A stretch of DNA of 64,000 nucleotides from Capillidium heterosporum (GCA_016630905.1 WBMQ01000009.1:868001-932000); one strand, 5' to 3'. Counted from the stretch's first letter, positions 13,013-24,993 are shown. Program-made: numbers and translations. The notes: generated from the sequence alone by a model not told the origin.

Positions 13013-14306
13013 GAGAGTAGCCATACCATGATTTAACATTCAAATATTGATAGGTGATTGGGAATTAAGAACAAAAGGCTGGTAATTGTTGTGGTAGTGA
13101 CAGGGATAAGGTTGATTTGGATATGAGTTTGAATTAGGTAGCTATTAGTAGCCATAGTATACTCTACAAGATGGTAAGGATACTTTTAACCACTAAAATG
13201 CTAAAGGGTTTTTTCAACATATATATTAGCTTTATACCAATATCATGTAAGTATAGGACCTATATCAACTCAAGAAAATACTTTTCACTTATCTCCAGTT
13301 TTTTTCGACATTAGCTTATTCTACAACTCAATTAAACTTCACGATATTCGATCAGTTTCTATTCTATAAAGTTTCACTAATATCCCTAATTACTTTTCTA
13401 GCATTCATATTAAGTTTCATAGGGATATCAGCTTCAAAAATAGGACATAGTGTATTAAATGATGGCTAGAGAATCAGTAATAGTCAATATTATTGTAGTG
13501 GCCTCATCCAAATAATTAGTTTGACGACTGGATTGCTGGATATGTGCCTACCTTTGAAGTTGAATTTAGAATTAGATTGAGTTTGCTTTAAATGCGGATT
13601 AAGGTAATTGAATTATTTTCATTTATAACAGGTTACATATAAAAACCTTTGAATAGACTGTTTTTAATATTTCACTAAGCTTTGCAATCGATATTAGTCG
13701 AGTCTACATCTCAAGACTGTATGTTGAAATTAACTCTGCTGCATTTCCTTTGGTATCCAACTTCGAATAAGATGCTATTACCCAACCAATTACTTTCATC
13801 TTTAAAACCAGTCACCTTAACGATCAGTATATGTATATTGTATTTACTATATTTTTAATACACTTCTTAATTACAACCTATATTGATAAATTTTGCTCAT
13901 CATGATCAATGTACAAATGATCAGTTTGAAAAAACAGTTTCTTTATCAAGGCTATGTAAACTATCGAAAGTCTAAAAGTAATTCAATAGGCTGAGCTACC
14001 AGATGTACCTTTACTTTTTTGGAAGTGTAACTATATATATATGATATATTCCTCACATAACCAAGATGTTTTTGGCTACTATCAAATCATTTGCTTTAAA
14101 ATTTGTATAATCTATGGGAGATTATCGTGTTAGTTGATGGTAAGGTCACCTACAAAGAAACTTATCCTTTCATTGATTCAGCCAGCTGAACCTATAAGCC
14201 TGGGTCATCATCAGAGGTTTCTATTATCAATAGTATCATTCTCTTGAATCCACTATATGTTAAGCATGTATTCTAATGTCAAATATAAACTAAACTAACT
14301 TACTTT

Positions 14307-14363
14307 ATGAATATATATTAAATTTAATATATTTTACAATCAAGCTATTAAATATATATTCAT
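14307..14363. repeat. AT-rich inverted repeat
   Basis: Arms of 16 nt (ATGAATATATATTAAA at 14307 and its near-perfect complement ending at 14363, one mismatch) around a 25-nt spacer. It could form a weak hairpin or be a trace of a small mobile element. Confidence 0.5.
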
Positions 14364-15181
14364 TTTAACATATTTTTATAGCTTTAATCATATCCTTGCT
14401 AAAGTGACTGAGCTTTACTGATTTAAAAGGAAGAAATCAACCACATGCCAATATCGAAAATATCAACAATAATTTAAAGGCTATGTATACTAATTAAATG
14501 TGTTATTTTGTTTTATATCAAGTGAAATTTGATATTTTTAGATTACATCGAAAATTAGCATAATAGTCTTTGATATTCATGAAATCGCTTAAAGGCACTT
14601 CTATAAAATGTCAGTTCATGAGATATACTTGAGAGACCTTGCCTTCCAATTTGTGCTTCAAAATTAAAAAGTTCTATAAAGTCAAGATCTTTGTTATATA
14701 AATAAATGGATAGATTATATAATAAAGCTTTTAAACTGCGTATGTTAGTATTTAGCAATCAGGATATCATAGCCTATAATAACAGGCTGAAACTTAATTT
14801 ATATATAATTAACAAGTGCTATATACATCATCGACCTTGTAAACTCTAAACACATATGAAATACTGTATATTTGCAACTACTATTGAGCTATTTTAGTCT
14901 AAAGGCGGCACAAAATTTGTTGGTTAATTCTGGACTATATCGTAAAAGTGAGCTGATATCTGTTGCAAATTTGGGATATTGGCAGATTTCAAGGCAGCGC
15001 TATCAAATAGTGCCAATTTTTAAAGCAACTGAAAAGTATTCATTGTATATATCAATTACCGAAGCTTTGAGTATTATCCATTTGTCTTTCAGAATAAGTG
15101 ACTAATCAGTGTAGATGGAATTACCTCTAATAATAAAGAAAAAAGGGCAATGGTCAGAGTTATTGCAAGTCATCCACCTAT

Positions 15182-15256
15182 AAGGTTTCTCAGAACTGTA
15201 AAAACCTCTAGGTGATATATCTTCACTCAAAGGTTTTTCCAATTCCGAGAAACCTT
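15182..15256. repeat. Nested hairpin (two stems)
   Basis: Outer arms AAGGTTTCTCAGAA (15182-15195) and TTCCGAGAAACCTT (15243-15256) pair over 14 nt with one mismatch. Inside a 4-nt internal loop lies a second stem, AAAAACCT with AGGTTTTT, around a loop of about 22 nt. It lies inside a 99-codon minus-strand frame (15102-15401) that shows no coding features. It could be a structured RNA or a folded transposon remnant; no family recognised. Confidence 0.6.
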
Positions 15257-15781
15257 TTAGAAGGAATGACCTCCTACCACTTGCCAAAGCTCGGAAAGTG
15301 GTCAAATGTTTCAATAAATTAGTACTGCTCTTCAAATTATTATACCATATTTGGCTATTTTCTAAAATCCGAGAGCTATCGTATTGCCTCCCTAAAATCA
15401 ATCAGTACAAAAGACATTTCAAGGGCAGTGTCGTTTATTTACGTTTTCTACTTGAAATGTAGCCAATACAATCTATTGGATATGAAAATAGCACATCATA
15501 ATTTGAAAGGTAGTTCCAACTCTTGTGTTATATTGGATAGTTACTAAATTTAGTATAATTGACAACTACATCCCATCAAAATGCTGTAAAGCTTTTCAAA
15601 ATTTGAAGGAATATGTCAAAATCCCTTGCTACCAAGCTAATTTTGCATATATCTTGGCAGTCACATTACCTCTACACAAATTTTTGTACTAGGATGGTGC
15701 AATTTGAACTGTATCATACGCCACAGCCCAAAATTTGTATTATGGTTTATCCTATCACCGATTCCTTAACAAACTGAAAGG

Positions 15782-15789
15782 TATATAAA
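15782..15789 (+). promoter_or_regulatory. TATA-like box before relic gene at 15873
   Basis: TATATAAA 84 nt upstream of the ATG of the relic, similar in form to the TATA boxes of the secreted-protein genes in this window. Confidence 0.4.
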
Positions 15790-15872
15790 CAGCTCGAAAG
15801 TTTCTGTCTTTTCATTAAAAACTACACTTGGTTTAAGTTTATTACTATAAGCAATTCGGTACACAACTTCAA

Positions 15873-16540
15873 AATGCCATCTCCATCTCTACAATCGGTC
15901 GATCCATAAGACAATGGTCATATCAAATCATTAGAGCCAACCAAAAGCTTGATCCCCCTCTACACAACCACCAAACAACAGTATATTACTAGTATGACGT
16001 GCCACTTAGCACTGAGGAGTTTCATTGAAAAGCTGTTGAGCCTATGATTTGGATAGTAAGCCGGCAATTCACTACAAGTATTTTATATAATTTTGACGCA
16101 CCACTAACTTTATTTCAGTATATTTCAGTACGTGATTCTCAGGTTGGTGTTTCTATCGCCAACTTCAGCTTCGTAGGTAGGCTGGCTCTTGCCTCCACCT
16201 ACATGCCGGTCCAGCACCTAGTCTTAATCAAATATGGACGACCTTAGACCATGCTTACCATCCCTGAAGGGCAGCTTCGTGCCGGTCCCGTAAAGGATGT
16301 TTCCTGGCTCGACTTTGATGACAATTTGCCAGGTACTTTACAATATCTATTTTTTCTAATATGTTTGTAGGAACTATGAAAAATATTTTAAATTGGTATC
16401 TCAAAGAGATATCAAGACACGGCAACTTGGAAGCTTTCATACTACCGAGGGTAAGAGTTAGCACAGTATTGGTACATCCCTTTGAGATGTCTCAGCACGA
16501 TTCGAACTCAATACTTTTATCAATGGCTCTTGTATGTTCT
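15873..16540 (+). pseudogene. Relic of an unidentified intron-containing gene
   Basis: The composition turns GC-richer, and an ATG frame opens as MPSPSLQSVDP then a stop. After frame changes, protein-like segments continue: EPTKSLIPLYTTT, YDVPLSTEEFH, VSIANFSFVGRLALAS, PEGQLRAGPVKDVSWLDFDD, then an intron-like GTACTTTA...TTTGTAG and NYEKYFKLVSQRDIKTRQLG. In-frame stops show it is dead or needs splicing I cannot resolve. I could not name the family. Confidence 0.5.
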
Positions 16541-17989
16541 ATATAACATTGCGTTTATATTGAAATGGCAAGAATGAATTAGGTAGATCTATATAGTCTG
16601 CAATCTTAACTTAGGTATGCTATCTAGCCTGCCTGATTGGTAAAAGTCACCTCGGTAGGGAATCCTTCTTGGAAATTGTTACATGTCGTGTCTTTTTTTA
16701 CCACTTACAAGTGGGTTGGTGCAAATAGTGCGCTATCAATACATGGTTGCCATGTAGGATAGTGTTTATTTGCACTTTTTTAATCTTTATCATTAATAAA
16801 CTTTCTTTTTATACTTGTACATATTTTATATATCGTTGTATATTTATATTAGTTTACATCTATCCTTATAAAATTCATCAATATTATTATGAAATCAACT
16901 GTTCTCTAGTGTTGGATTGCTATGACTTATACTATAAGTATATCAAAACATTGTCTTCCTCCATCTTAACTGTGGGTTTTATAGAGATCAAGAACTCTAA
17001 AATTTTATTTATTCATATTGGAGGCATATTTCTACGTTATCTACTTTCCAAATATCACTCTACTACTTAACAGTACTTACATTAACGAGTCTATCCAAAA
17101 GCTATATTGAACTAATAAGGCTGTTAATATGAACTATGAAGAGTTTTTAATATTGACTGATATCCCAAACTAGTAAGAGATAAAATATATCCTGGCTGTA
17201 GTTTCAATACGAAATTGATTAAATTTTCAGTAGAACTAAAAGTATCACCTGCCTAAACCTAATACTTTTAGCTTTGCAAAGTTTTTGACCAGCTAAAATT
17301 CGATAGCCTTATTGAACACATTAGCTACAGTTCGATAATTTTAAGGTGTGCATTAGTTACTAATCTATTCGATAAAGTTTCTTGTAAGTTAAAGGAAATT
17401 TGACATCTCATAAAACTCAACCATTTATCGACTATAAACTTGGGCTCCACATTCACATAATTCAGATGCAGTAGCTCTTTACTGCAAATCTTCCTTGTCC
17501 ATTACCAATAAAGTCTAACCATAACTCTTATTCGCAGTGTTTCAAAAGTTTTTTAGATATATATAATAGCTTTATCCACTTTCTCATAACTAGATTTGTA
17601 GAGCTGGATAGTAACAAAAAAAGAAAACCAAAGATCTCTTTTACAATCCCCTAGTGACGTTAGGAAATGTACTGAACTCTTTGGATCAAGCTATCCTTAC
17701 TGCCAATCGGTAGTAGAGATGATTAGATCCAAAGCTTTTCTCTGAAGGTAGCTTCTATTGCAAAAAGGTAGAATGCAGACCTGGATCTCCTTTTTGATTC
17801 ATTTATTAGAAAACATTGATTGAAAAAGCAGTAAAATGCATTTTCTCGATTGAAAATATATTTATTACTACGCTTAAATATTAAATAAGTCTTTCAAACC
17901 ATAGGTACATCACCACTATTATACTTTACTACAGCTATTAAACTGTCACTCATTCGAGTTTTTAATCCTACTTTATAATACCAATTAGA
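16541..17989. other. Intergenic, no gene supported
   Basis: A 107-codon plus-strand frame at 16747-17070 is Tyr/Ile/Phe-rich, as expected of chance frames in AT-rich DNA, and is not called. Confidence 0.5.
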
Positions 17990-18780
17990 TAAATCACGAA
18001 ATAACCATTGTAGTGCGTTTGAATCTTAGCGTCGATGAAGGATCCTTGATCACATTTCGGCTCATCACATAAAATTTCGATGATAGCGGCGACAAATGTA
18101 TTTAAAATTAGAAGGCTACTTATCCTGTTAGCTAAATCCTCCATGCACTTGTATTTTCTCAGTTTTTGGACATACTGGTCACTAAAAGTTAAAATTAAAT
18201 GGAAAAGTAGTGCATCTTTACCAATGTAAGTCAATAAAGTAATTGTCATCGATATCATTTTTCCAAGTACTCGAGCATTTGAGTAGATTTCACTATATAA
18301 GCAAGGTATATTTGCAGGTTTAGTTTAGAGGTTGCAGTAGCAAAACTGATCACAACCTTGGTAACCGAATAAGTAGTAGGATTAATGATACCATCGCCGA
18401 ATCCAAAAGTATGTTTAGAATGAAGTATCTCATGGTCGAACCTTGGCCTCAATTAGTTAGAACTCTTGGATGACCAATGAAGTTCCAGCTATTGCCAACT
18501 TTAGGATGGTCTTGAAAATCTTGGCTAAAGTTGATAAGCATGACATTAATATTTTAGATATATCAGTTGTAATCCCAATATTCTTAGTAAATCATACGTC
18601 TGCGTTGTTTATTGGAATTTGAAAGTAAAAGGATTAAGCTGCTTTAAAGTATGTAGCTATTTAAGCTTCCGTCAAATTTTATAGTGGCAATTTCAAACAG
18701 ATGTTTGAGATCAGCTTCTTTGGTAACGTCACATTTGATGAAGGATAAACTTTCTTGTCCGCTACTACGCTGCAAATATA
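17990..18780 (-). pseudogene. Relic of a short-chain dehydrogenase/reductase (SDR)
   Basis: The minus strand shows SDR landmarks in order, split over several frames. LSFIKCDVTKEADLKHLFE (about 18750-18690) matches the acidic-strand CDVT region. PTTYSVTKVVISFATATS (about 18390-18340) matches the catalytic YxxxK helix, with Tyr and Lys kept. A MEDLANR...DEPKC segment (about 18140-18050) matches the C-terminal part. The Rossmann glycine motif is not seen, and stops separate the blocks. The live gene would have been an NAD(P)H oxidoreductase. Confidence 0.6.
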
Positions 18781-19789
18781 CCCTTTTAAATAGTACATTT
18801 AAAGTAAAACTTAGTTTCAATAATTTTTATCTGAATAACCATATAAAAATTTCCAAGGTTCATTATTTGGAACTTTAAAAGCTCAAAATTGAGAATCGAG
18901 GTCCTATCTCAAGTTAAACTCAAACAATATTATTCCAAGAAACAGATAAAACGATGGCTAACTGTCAAAAATACGATATAAAAACCTGTTCGAAAAATAT
19001 TTTTAGATTTTTTCAAGTATAATACCTAATAATTTTGGAAGAGCAAAGTGGCTAACACCGACACTTATGGCTTTTTTTCCTATAAATATACCAATTTTCC
19101 AGTAAAGATTTAGATACACATCCACATTTACATTCAAGGATAGTACTATATGTTCTACCCCAAATGTTCTAGAACAAAATTCCTGTAAGCTCCTATTCTA
19201 TATATGCTTAAAAGTACATCATGTTACTATTAATGTAAAAAGCTTTGTCGGTTTACCATTGTGTCTAGATGATCCGTAAAACCAATCTGAATAAAAGAAA
19301 ACTCCACTATTAACATGATCTTCTAATGGATCAATACGCTAGTACAAACATCCTGTTTTCTACCTTAGAGCTTTGTACTATACTAAAGCTCATCCTTTTA
19401 AAGCATTTCTCCTTAAATAAAATTCCAAGTCATTAGACTACAGCGTCACCCATCTCTTTTTTCATTGTAGATAATGAAAGGATGAATTTACAAAAGTGAT
19501 TGCAAAAATTTTCTAGTCTGTCTATAAGCACAATACTTGTATATTTTCAGGGCTTATTAGCTAAATATAGAATACTAATTAAGTCGAATTTAAGGAGTAG
19601 CAATAAAAAACCTTTCGTTTCTATATCTACACACCGATTGACGAAACAAGTTTTCTACCCAATAAGTAGTTTTACTTGATGAAAAACTTCCTATTTGATT
19701 TAGCCAACTTTCAATGTAGTGTTAGTCTCCACCTAGCCAATTTAACTTTAGTTTTTGTCAAGGTACATTTATAATGCCATTAGAAAAAG
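18781..19789. other. Intergenic upstream of the P450
   Basis: AT-rich spacer. The SDR relic's missing N-terminus should lie at its left end, but I see no glycine-rich motif there. Confidence 0.4.
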
Positions 19790-19797
19790 TATATAAG
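19790..19797 (+). promoter_or_regulatory. TATA-like box of the P450 gene
   Basis: TATATAAG 118 nt before the P450 ATG, followed by a C/T-rich leader with ACCTCC and CTTTTCA runs, as often seen before fungal start codons. Confidence 0.5.
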
Positions 19798-19914
19798 AGG
19801 TTGAAAAGCTTCTTGTAAGATAACTAAGTCAGCATCCCTACCTCCTTTTCATTTCAAATTCCAACTTTAGCATCAGCATAGGCATAATTCATTCATATCC
19901 AAACCATATCTCAA

Positions 19915-21372
19915 ATGCTACTTTTTACGCTATCAATCATTTCAACAATAGCCATTATTTACACAATATACAAGTTCGTCAAGGTACCCAAATCTCTACA
20001 ACAGCTACCCCACGTCCCCATTCTTACAACGATCTACCATCTAATTAAAGGAACCCCCTTTGATGAGCAAGTTTTAAGCTATGCCAAGCAGATAGACGAA
20101 TCCAAAGTCATGCGTATCTTCAATGCTGGGAGGTGGATGGTGGTAACCACTTGCCCAACCTTATTCAAGAGGGTGTTCAATGACCCCACCTTGTTCGATC
20201 GCATGACGGTAGCCGAGGAAATGCCAAACACGCTACTAGCCAAATTCATGGGCGTCAATGTAGCTACTAGTAACGGAGCTACCTATCAATTGCATAAAAA
20301 AGTAGTCAAGCCAGGGTTCGGTAAACCTATCGACAAAAATGTTATGATGCGGTCTATCCATCAACTTAGAGATAGAATACTAGCCCTTGACGGACAAAGT
20401 TGTAAAGTCGTATACCATATCCAGAAATTGACGATTGATTTACTTGGGATGATGATATTAGGTATTCAGTTCAATAGTCTGACATCCGATGAAGAGCCTA
20501 AGTTTATCGAAGCTTACAATGCGTTGATGGAGGGTTCTTTCGATCCCCTATTCGTCCTATGTCCAGCTATAGATCAACCTTGGAATCCCTTTCGAGCAAA
20601 GCTACACCAACACAAGGATTACTTTGAAAGTTATTTGGTGGATGTCTTTAACCAAAAGTTGAAGTCTATCGACGAAGGTAAAATCGATACTGACGTTCTA
20701 ACTTCTATGTTAATGGCCTGTAAGGATGACGATGTCAATTTTTCTTTTTTGGAGCTGCAACATAACGTCACTACCCTGTTTACGGCTGGTCACGAGACTA
20801 CAACTTCGGCTATATCCTGTTGCCTGTACTCGTTGGCTAAACATCCCGACATCCAACGCAAGTTACGATTGGAACTTGAAGCCAGCCATTTTGAATCGAA
20901 TTACGACAAGGTCGACGATACCGACAAATACCTCCCCTATCTCAACTCTATTATCCTGGAAACTTTACGGCTATATCCCGGTGTAGGTCGTATGTTTCCT
21001 AGAATTTTGAAAAAGACTTTGGACTACAAGGATTATAGTTTTGAAAAAGGTACCTACTTCATGCTAGACACTTTGAACCTACAACGATCCCAACACTTTT
21101 ATGAGGATCCCCACACTTTTCAACCAGAACGGTTTTTGAACAAAAAAGTCGATAGTATCTACCTAAGTCCTTTCTTTGGGGGTCAACACCTATGTATAGG
21201 TAAGAAGTTCTCTTTAATTCAACAGAAGCTGGTAATTGCTACTTTGGTCTCCAGCTTTGAGATCGCCGTTGACACTTGTGAGGGTATAAAGAGTGACCAC
21301 TTAGTCCTCAACTCCAACTTTATGGTAGGACCTAACAAAGAGCTGTGTAAGTTGAAGTTTTTAAAACTCTGA
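19915..21372 (+). CDS. Cytochrome P450 monooxygenase, intronless, 485 aa
   Basis: Heme-thiolate monooxygenase, probably ER-bound: residues 1-22 are a hydrophobic N-terminal anchor followed by the basic/Pro segment KVPKSLQQLPHVP. Core motifs are intact: I-helix AGHETTT at 291-297, K-helix ETLR (Glu349, Arg352), PERF in the meander, and the heme loop FFGGQHLCIG with the axial Cys427. The usual Arg two residues before the Cys is His, a variant known in many bacterial and some eukaryotic P450s. Length is slightly below the 500 aa norm. Unlike almost every conserved gene here it has no intron, which could mean retroposition, transfer or simple loss. The SDR relic lies just upstream, but I cannot name the substrate or CYP family. 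Confidence 0.93.
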   Translation: MLLFTLSIISTIAIIYTIYKFVKVPKSLQQLPHVPILTTIYHLIKGTPFDEQVLSYAKQIDESKVMRIFNAGRWMVVTTCPTLFKRVFNDPTLFDRMTVAEEMPNTLLAKFMGVNVATSNGATYQLHKKVVKPGFGKPIDKNVMMRSIHQLRDRILALDGQSCKVVYHIQKLTIDLLGMMILGIQFNSLTSDEEPKFIEAYNALMEGSFDPLFVLCPAIDQPWNPFRAKLHQHKDYFESYLVDVFNQKLKSIDEGKIDTDVLTSMLMACKDDDVNFSFLELQHNVTTLFTAGHETTTSAISCCLYSLAKHPDIQRKLRLELEASHFESNYDKVDDTDKYLPYLNSIILETLRLYPGVGRMFPRILKKTLDYKDYSFEKGTYFMLDTLNLQRSQHFYEDPHTFQPERFLNKKVDSIYLSPFFGGQHLCIGKKFSLIQQKLVIATLVSSFEIAVDTCEGIKSDHLVLNSNFMVGPNKELCKLKFLKL

Positions 21373-22151
21373 TTTAAGGTCGACCTTGATGGTCAGTATA
21401 TTAAAAATAAACTTTAGTTATATTAGTGTAGCATATATTTTTAATCAGAGGCAATCATTTATTAATATTTCGTTTGTAAAGTTTAACTTGTGTATCGATA
21501 TATGTTTATTCCGCAGGACTACATTAATATGAATAAATTATATGCTTGTGCTAGGATAAATGTATCTACTCTTTTCAAAAGTTTGTATTAAATCACTGTA
21601 GCTGCACTTGAAAACTCTTTCCATAACACCAAGGCACATCATCACTTTATCTAATGTTTCGATTTTATCAATAAGCTTGAATATAGAGTCTAACCGATCT
21701 ATTGGACTAATCATGTTTTCTTATAGCATCGATTCACTTGTAAATGTAATTAAATTTGGAGTTCAAATACAAGTATGTCTTCAATTTGCCAAGTTGATTT
21801 CATTTCTTATTTCAGCTACAACTTAACTATAGATAAAATGATTAATAAAAGGTAAAAGTCGGCACCAATTTTGCTTTTATAAGCTTACTAAACTATCTAA
21901 ATAATTTATAAAAAATGGTTTAGTTTTTTGCATATATTTCCTTTGGAAATGACCCGGTATTAGTAAAGTATACCAATTTTTATAAAATAGAATATTTAAA
22001 TTACACTATTTTTGCTAGATAATACTAAATAAATAATTAATACATATAATGACTACAGTTTATTTATTTATTAAATATAAACAAACTTTAGCAATTATTA
22101 AGGCATAAGTATCAAGTTTATTGTAAATAGACAGTACTTGTGGGCTTAAAG
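21373..22151. other. Intergenic, no gene seen
   Basis: Very AT-rich, with AATAAA-like strings at about 21405 and 21534 that could serve P450 3'-end formation. Confidence 0.45.
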
Positions 22152-22599
22152 CTAGGCATCAGCCTTTAAAGCTGCCAGGTGGCTTCTTAATTTCCTATTC
22201 CTCTGTTAGGTTTTGAGTTGATCCTCATCAGCCCTCTGCCCTTTCTTTGCAGAATCCGCGGCATCGCTCTTGCTTTCTTTGCAATTGCTGAGATCTTTGA
22301 AGTTATCACTTGTTTTTTAAACTGGATAACTTGTAGTTGAGATCCTTAGTCTTGGAATCGTACTCAGCCTTCTTTTTCTTCAATCTCTTAACCTCCATAT
22401 TGTGCTTAGTAATCTATATATCGAAGTTGTCCACATTCAACCTGTATTTGAAGACGGATTTCCAATATTCTTCAACGTTATTGTGGAAGATGGCTTTTAA
22501 GTTAAAGCATTCTTTTGAGACATCATGGTCATCAACATGCATGTTACTGTAAGTGTGTGAGAGGACACTGAATAAGACCAATGTGTATTAGATTTCCAT
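22152..22599 (-). pseudogene. Decayed secreted coiled-coil protein gene, copy 1
   Basis: Homologous to the copies at 23.3 and 25.0 kb. Both ends match: the signal-peptide end (complement of ATGTTACTGTAAGTGTGTGAGAGG against the same block in copy 2), the ATG at 22599, and the stop region with AGCCTT...AAAGCT. The middle retains Lys/Glu-rich strings such as AAGAAAAAGAAGGCTGAGTACG on the minus strand. The frame is broken many times. It is the most decayed member of the array. Confidence 0.7.
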
Positions 22600-23328
22600 C
22601 TTGCTCGAACTAATATTGAGCTAGGTTTGACTATAATTAGCTTTTGAGTCTGAAGTATCCGTATATACTCTGCAAGGTAAGAATTTTCGCCAAAGTTTCT
22701 TCAATCACTTTCCTGCATCTATTTCATTTTCTATTAACTGGGAATCGATAACCAGTATTGCTCCATTTGCTAACAATTTTAGGTTAGTAACCGTTCGATT
22801 GACAAGTTGAAATCTTTGCCATTTTCCTATTTAATTTCAGTTTAAACTATAGTCTTTATTTGTTTAAAAGCTGCAGTTTTGAAAGAGATTCAAAGTGAAC
22901 TACAAAATAATTTGAAAGTCTTTGCCCAGAGTATTTTTGACAAGATATCTACAACCAAGAAATACCTCCAAGTTACCCAAACATATCGTATTTCCAATCA
23001 TAGTTCAACTAAAGACAAAATTATAGTAAAAACTTTGATTTTACTGCAGATTTTCTTTTTAAAAGCCTATTAACTATTTGAATAGCTTTATAAGAACCAT
23101 TTTAGTTTCTTGCCTATCTGCTCTTTTAAAGTGAGCCGATGTGGGTAAAGTATGCAGATTTTCATAATATGAAAGTTCAAAATTTTAGTATTGATTATTT
23201 ATACGGATATATATTCTATCATATATCTAATATAATATAATTGAATATCAACTATATTGTATAGACACTTGATAATTGTTGAAATATAAATCTCGAATTT
23301 ATTATAAGAGTACTGGTGGACTTAGAGC
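22600..23328. other. Intergenic between coiled-coil copies 1 and 2
   Basis: Its left part is a decayed version of the promoter shared by copies 2 and 3 (ATACTCTGCAAGGTAAGAATT, CTTCAATCACTTTCC). The rest is plain AT-rich DNA. Confidence 0.5.
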
Positions 23329-23858
23329 TTAGGTTTCGACCTTCAATTCCTCCAAATTCTTTTTCAACCCATCGCTCTCCCGCTGAACTTTGAGTAGGTT
23401 CTCGCTTTCTTGCTTAGACTCCTTGTTGAGCTTTTCCTGAGCGACCTTGGCGCCAGCATTCTTGCTAGTCTTATTATTACCTAACTTCTTAAAGAAGCTG
23501 ACGGTCTTAGACAGAAAGCTGGCCGATTTGGCACCGAGATCCTTGGACCTGCTCTCGAAATCGGCTTTCTTACCTCTCCAACTTCTTGATCTCCTTTTCG
23601 TGCTCGGTGATCTTGGTTTCGAGTTCATTTACCGCCAGCTTTGAGTTTAATAGTAGCCTTGTGTAGTTCCTCGGTCGGTAAGCCTGCATTGTCTCTGGGT
23701 TCTAGGTGCTCTTTAGTCGGCTCATTAGTCTCTAAATTGAAGTGCAAGGCATCTTCTGTAAAAGCCTCACTAATAGCTAAGGCTTGGCCATCAACCGGTA
23801 CGGCACTGTAAGTGAGAGCGAAAACGCTGAATAAAGCTAAAGTGTATTGAAATTTCAT
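23329..23858 (-). pseudogene. Secreted Ala/Lys/Glu-rich coiled-coil protein, copy 2, with two +1 frame breaks
   Basis: Starts MKFQYTLALFSVFALTYSA, a clear signal peptide. A mixed region ending EELHKATIKLKA follows, then a long charged coiled coil (ELETKITEHEKEIKKLE, GKKADFESRSKDL, KTVSFFKKLG) ending ELKVET and stop. The coding blocks lie in three frames: one +1 step is needed near 23640 (at GCTGGCGGTAAATGA) and another near 23573 (GAGAGGTAAGAA). The product, if read through, would be about 176 aa, secreted and mostly helical. Function unknown; no cysteine framework. Either a young pseudogene, a sequence error, or recoded. It keeps a TATA box 61 nt upstream shared with copy 3. Confidence 0.65.
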
Positions 23859-23918
23859 CTTGTTTTGATTTAGCGTCAAGCCAATAGGACTAAAAAACTC
23901 AAGAGTTGAAATGTCCAA

Positions 23919-23927
23919 ATATATACC
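23919..23927 (-). promoter_or_regulatory. TATA box of coiled-coil copy 2
   Basis: The minus strand reads GGTATATAT, 61-69 nt before the ATG. It lies in a block (AAAAGGTATATAT.TGGACATT) also found before copy 3, so the promoter was duplicated with the gene. Confidence 0.6.
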
Positions 23928-24993
23928 TTTTGTAAATTAGGAAATACTCTGCAGTTTTTTCAATTGATTCTCCAACGGTTAACTTTCATTTCAATGATAA
24001 CCGATAACCAGCCCAGCCCTATTGGTTAGCAATTTTGACTGAGAGACTTTCATAGAAATTTTGTCGACCAACCACATCATATGTCTAAAGAAGTTATGAG
24101 CTCTAATTTTGAACCATAGTTTCATATTTATATCATTATTTATAATTTGATGTGTGCTGAGCTGGATTGGCATTCAAGAAATTGAAAAGACTACCTGTCC
24201 TACCCCTAGGATAGTATGAAGTTTTTAGAGAGGTTTAGCTTGCCACATTACCTGTGACAAGGTACACCGAACAGCAAGGGTGATGACCTTTTTTATGCTG
24301 TGCTTCAAATATGTTTAAAAATTCCAAATCGAGAATTGGAGTAATTAGCTTTCTTTTTTGGAGCGTGAACTTCGAATTTGTAATAGCTTTTTGCTTATCT
24401 TTCAATAAAAACTGGCGTAATTTGTCTTTAAATATTCTTACCTCATAATGTTACTTTGATTTGAATATGATCGTATATCAATATATCGATATTTGTATTT
24501 GCTCTTTTCAAAAGCTATCGGACTTCAAACTGACTACATTTGAAAATATATAGTTTTATAATAAATTACTTTTATCCCATCTATCACCTTGGATACCAAA
24601 TCTAATTACTATGCTGAACTATTTATCTCACCTTGTAATAGCAATTTAATTTCAAATGAATTCGATTTGGAGATGTTCATATATACATATGCCTTTAGTT
24701 AGTTGAGCTGGCATCTTCTCTTTTGTCCAACTATGATTCAATTTAAGCAAAGTAGCACTGAAACTTGACCTTTGTTATGGACTTTCTCATCAGAAACTAA
24801 ATTAGAATACCTTTGTAAAGACTGGTTTGATTTCCTGTTCGGTATTTTAAAATAAAGTTTTTGTTGAAAAGTCTAAATTTTGATACCTTTAATACAAGCT
24901 GTACTATGGTAAGTATAATTAAACAAGTAAATGTTGAGATATAAATATCAAATTTATTATATTATAAGTTAAGGATACTGATAAGCTTAGAGT
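23928..24993. other. Intergenic between coiled-coil copies 2 and 3
   Basis: Contains the upstream part of the shared promoter (TTGATTCTCCAAC, matched by CTGATTCTCCAAC at about 25630). Otherwise no supported gene. Confidence 0.5.

Larger units (their letters stand above)
11944..15781. other. Gene-poor AT-rich stretch
   Basis: Almost 4 kb with no supportable gene; open frames are short and lack motifs. It contains a decamer repeat and two inverted repeats listed separately. Confidence 0.5.

Noticed and set aside
15102-15401. 99-codon minus-strand open frame
   Set aside because: It overlaps the nested hairpin, has no recognisable motif and no promoter-like context; the Lys/Phe/Ser-rich composition fits chance.
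16747-17070. 107-codon plus-strand frame rich in Tyr, Ile and Phe
   Set aside because: The composition is what AT-rich non-coding DNA gives by chance; no helices with plausible topology and no homology recognised.
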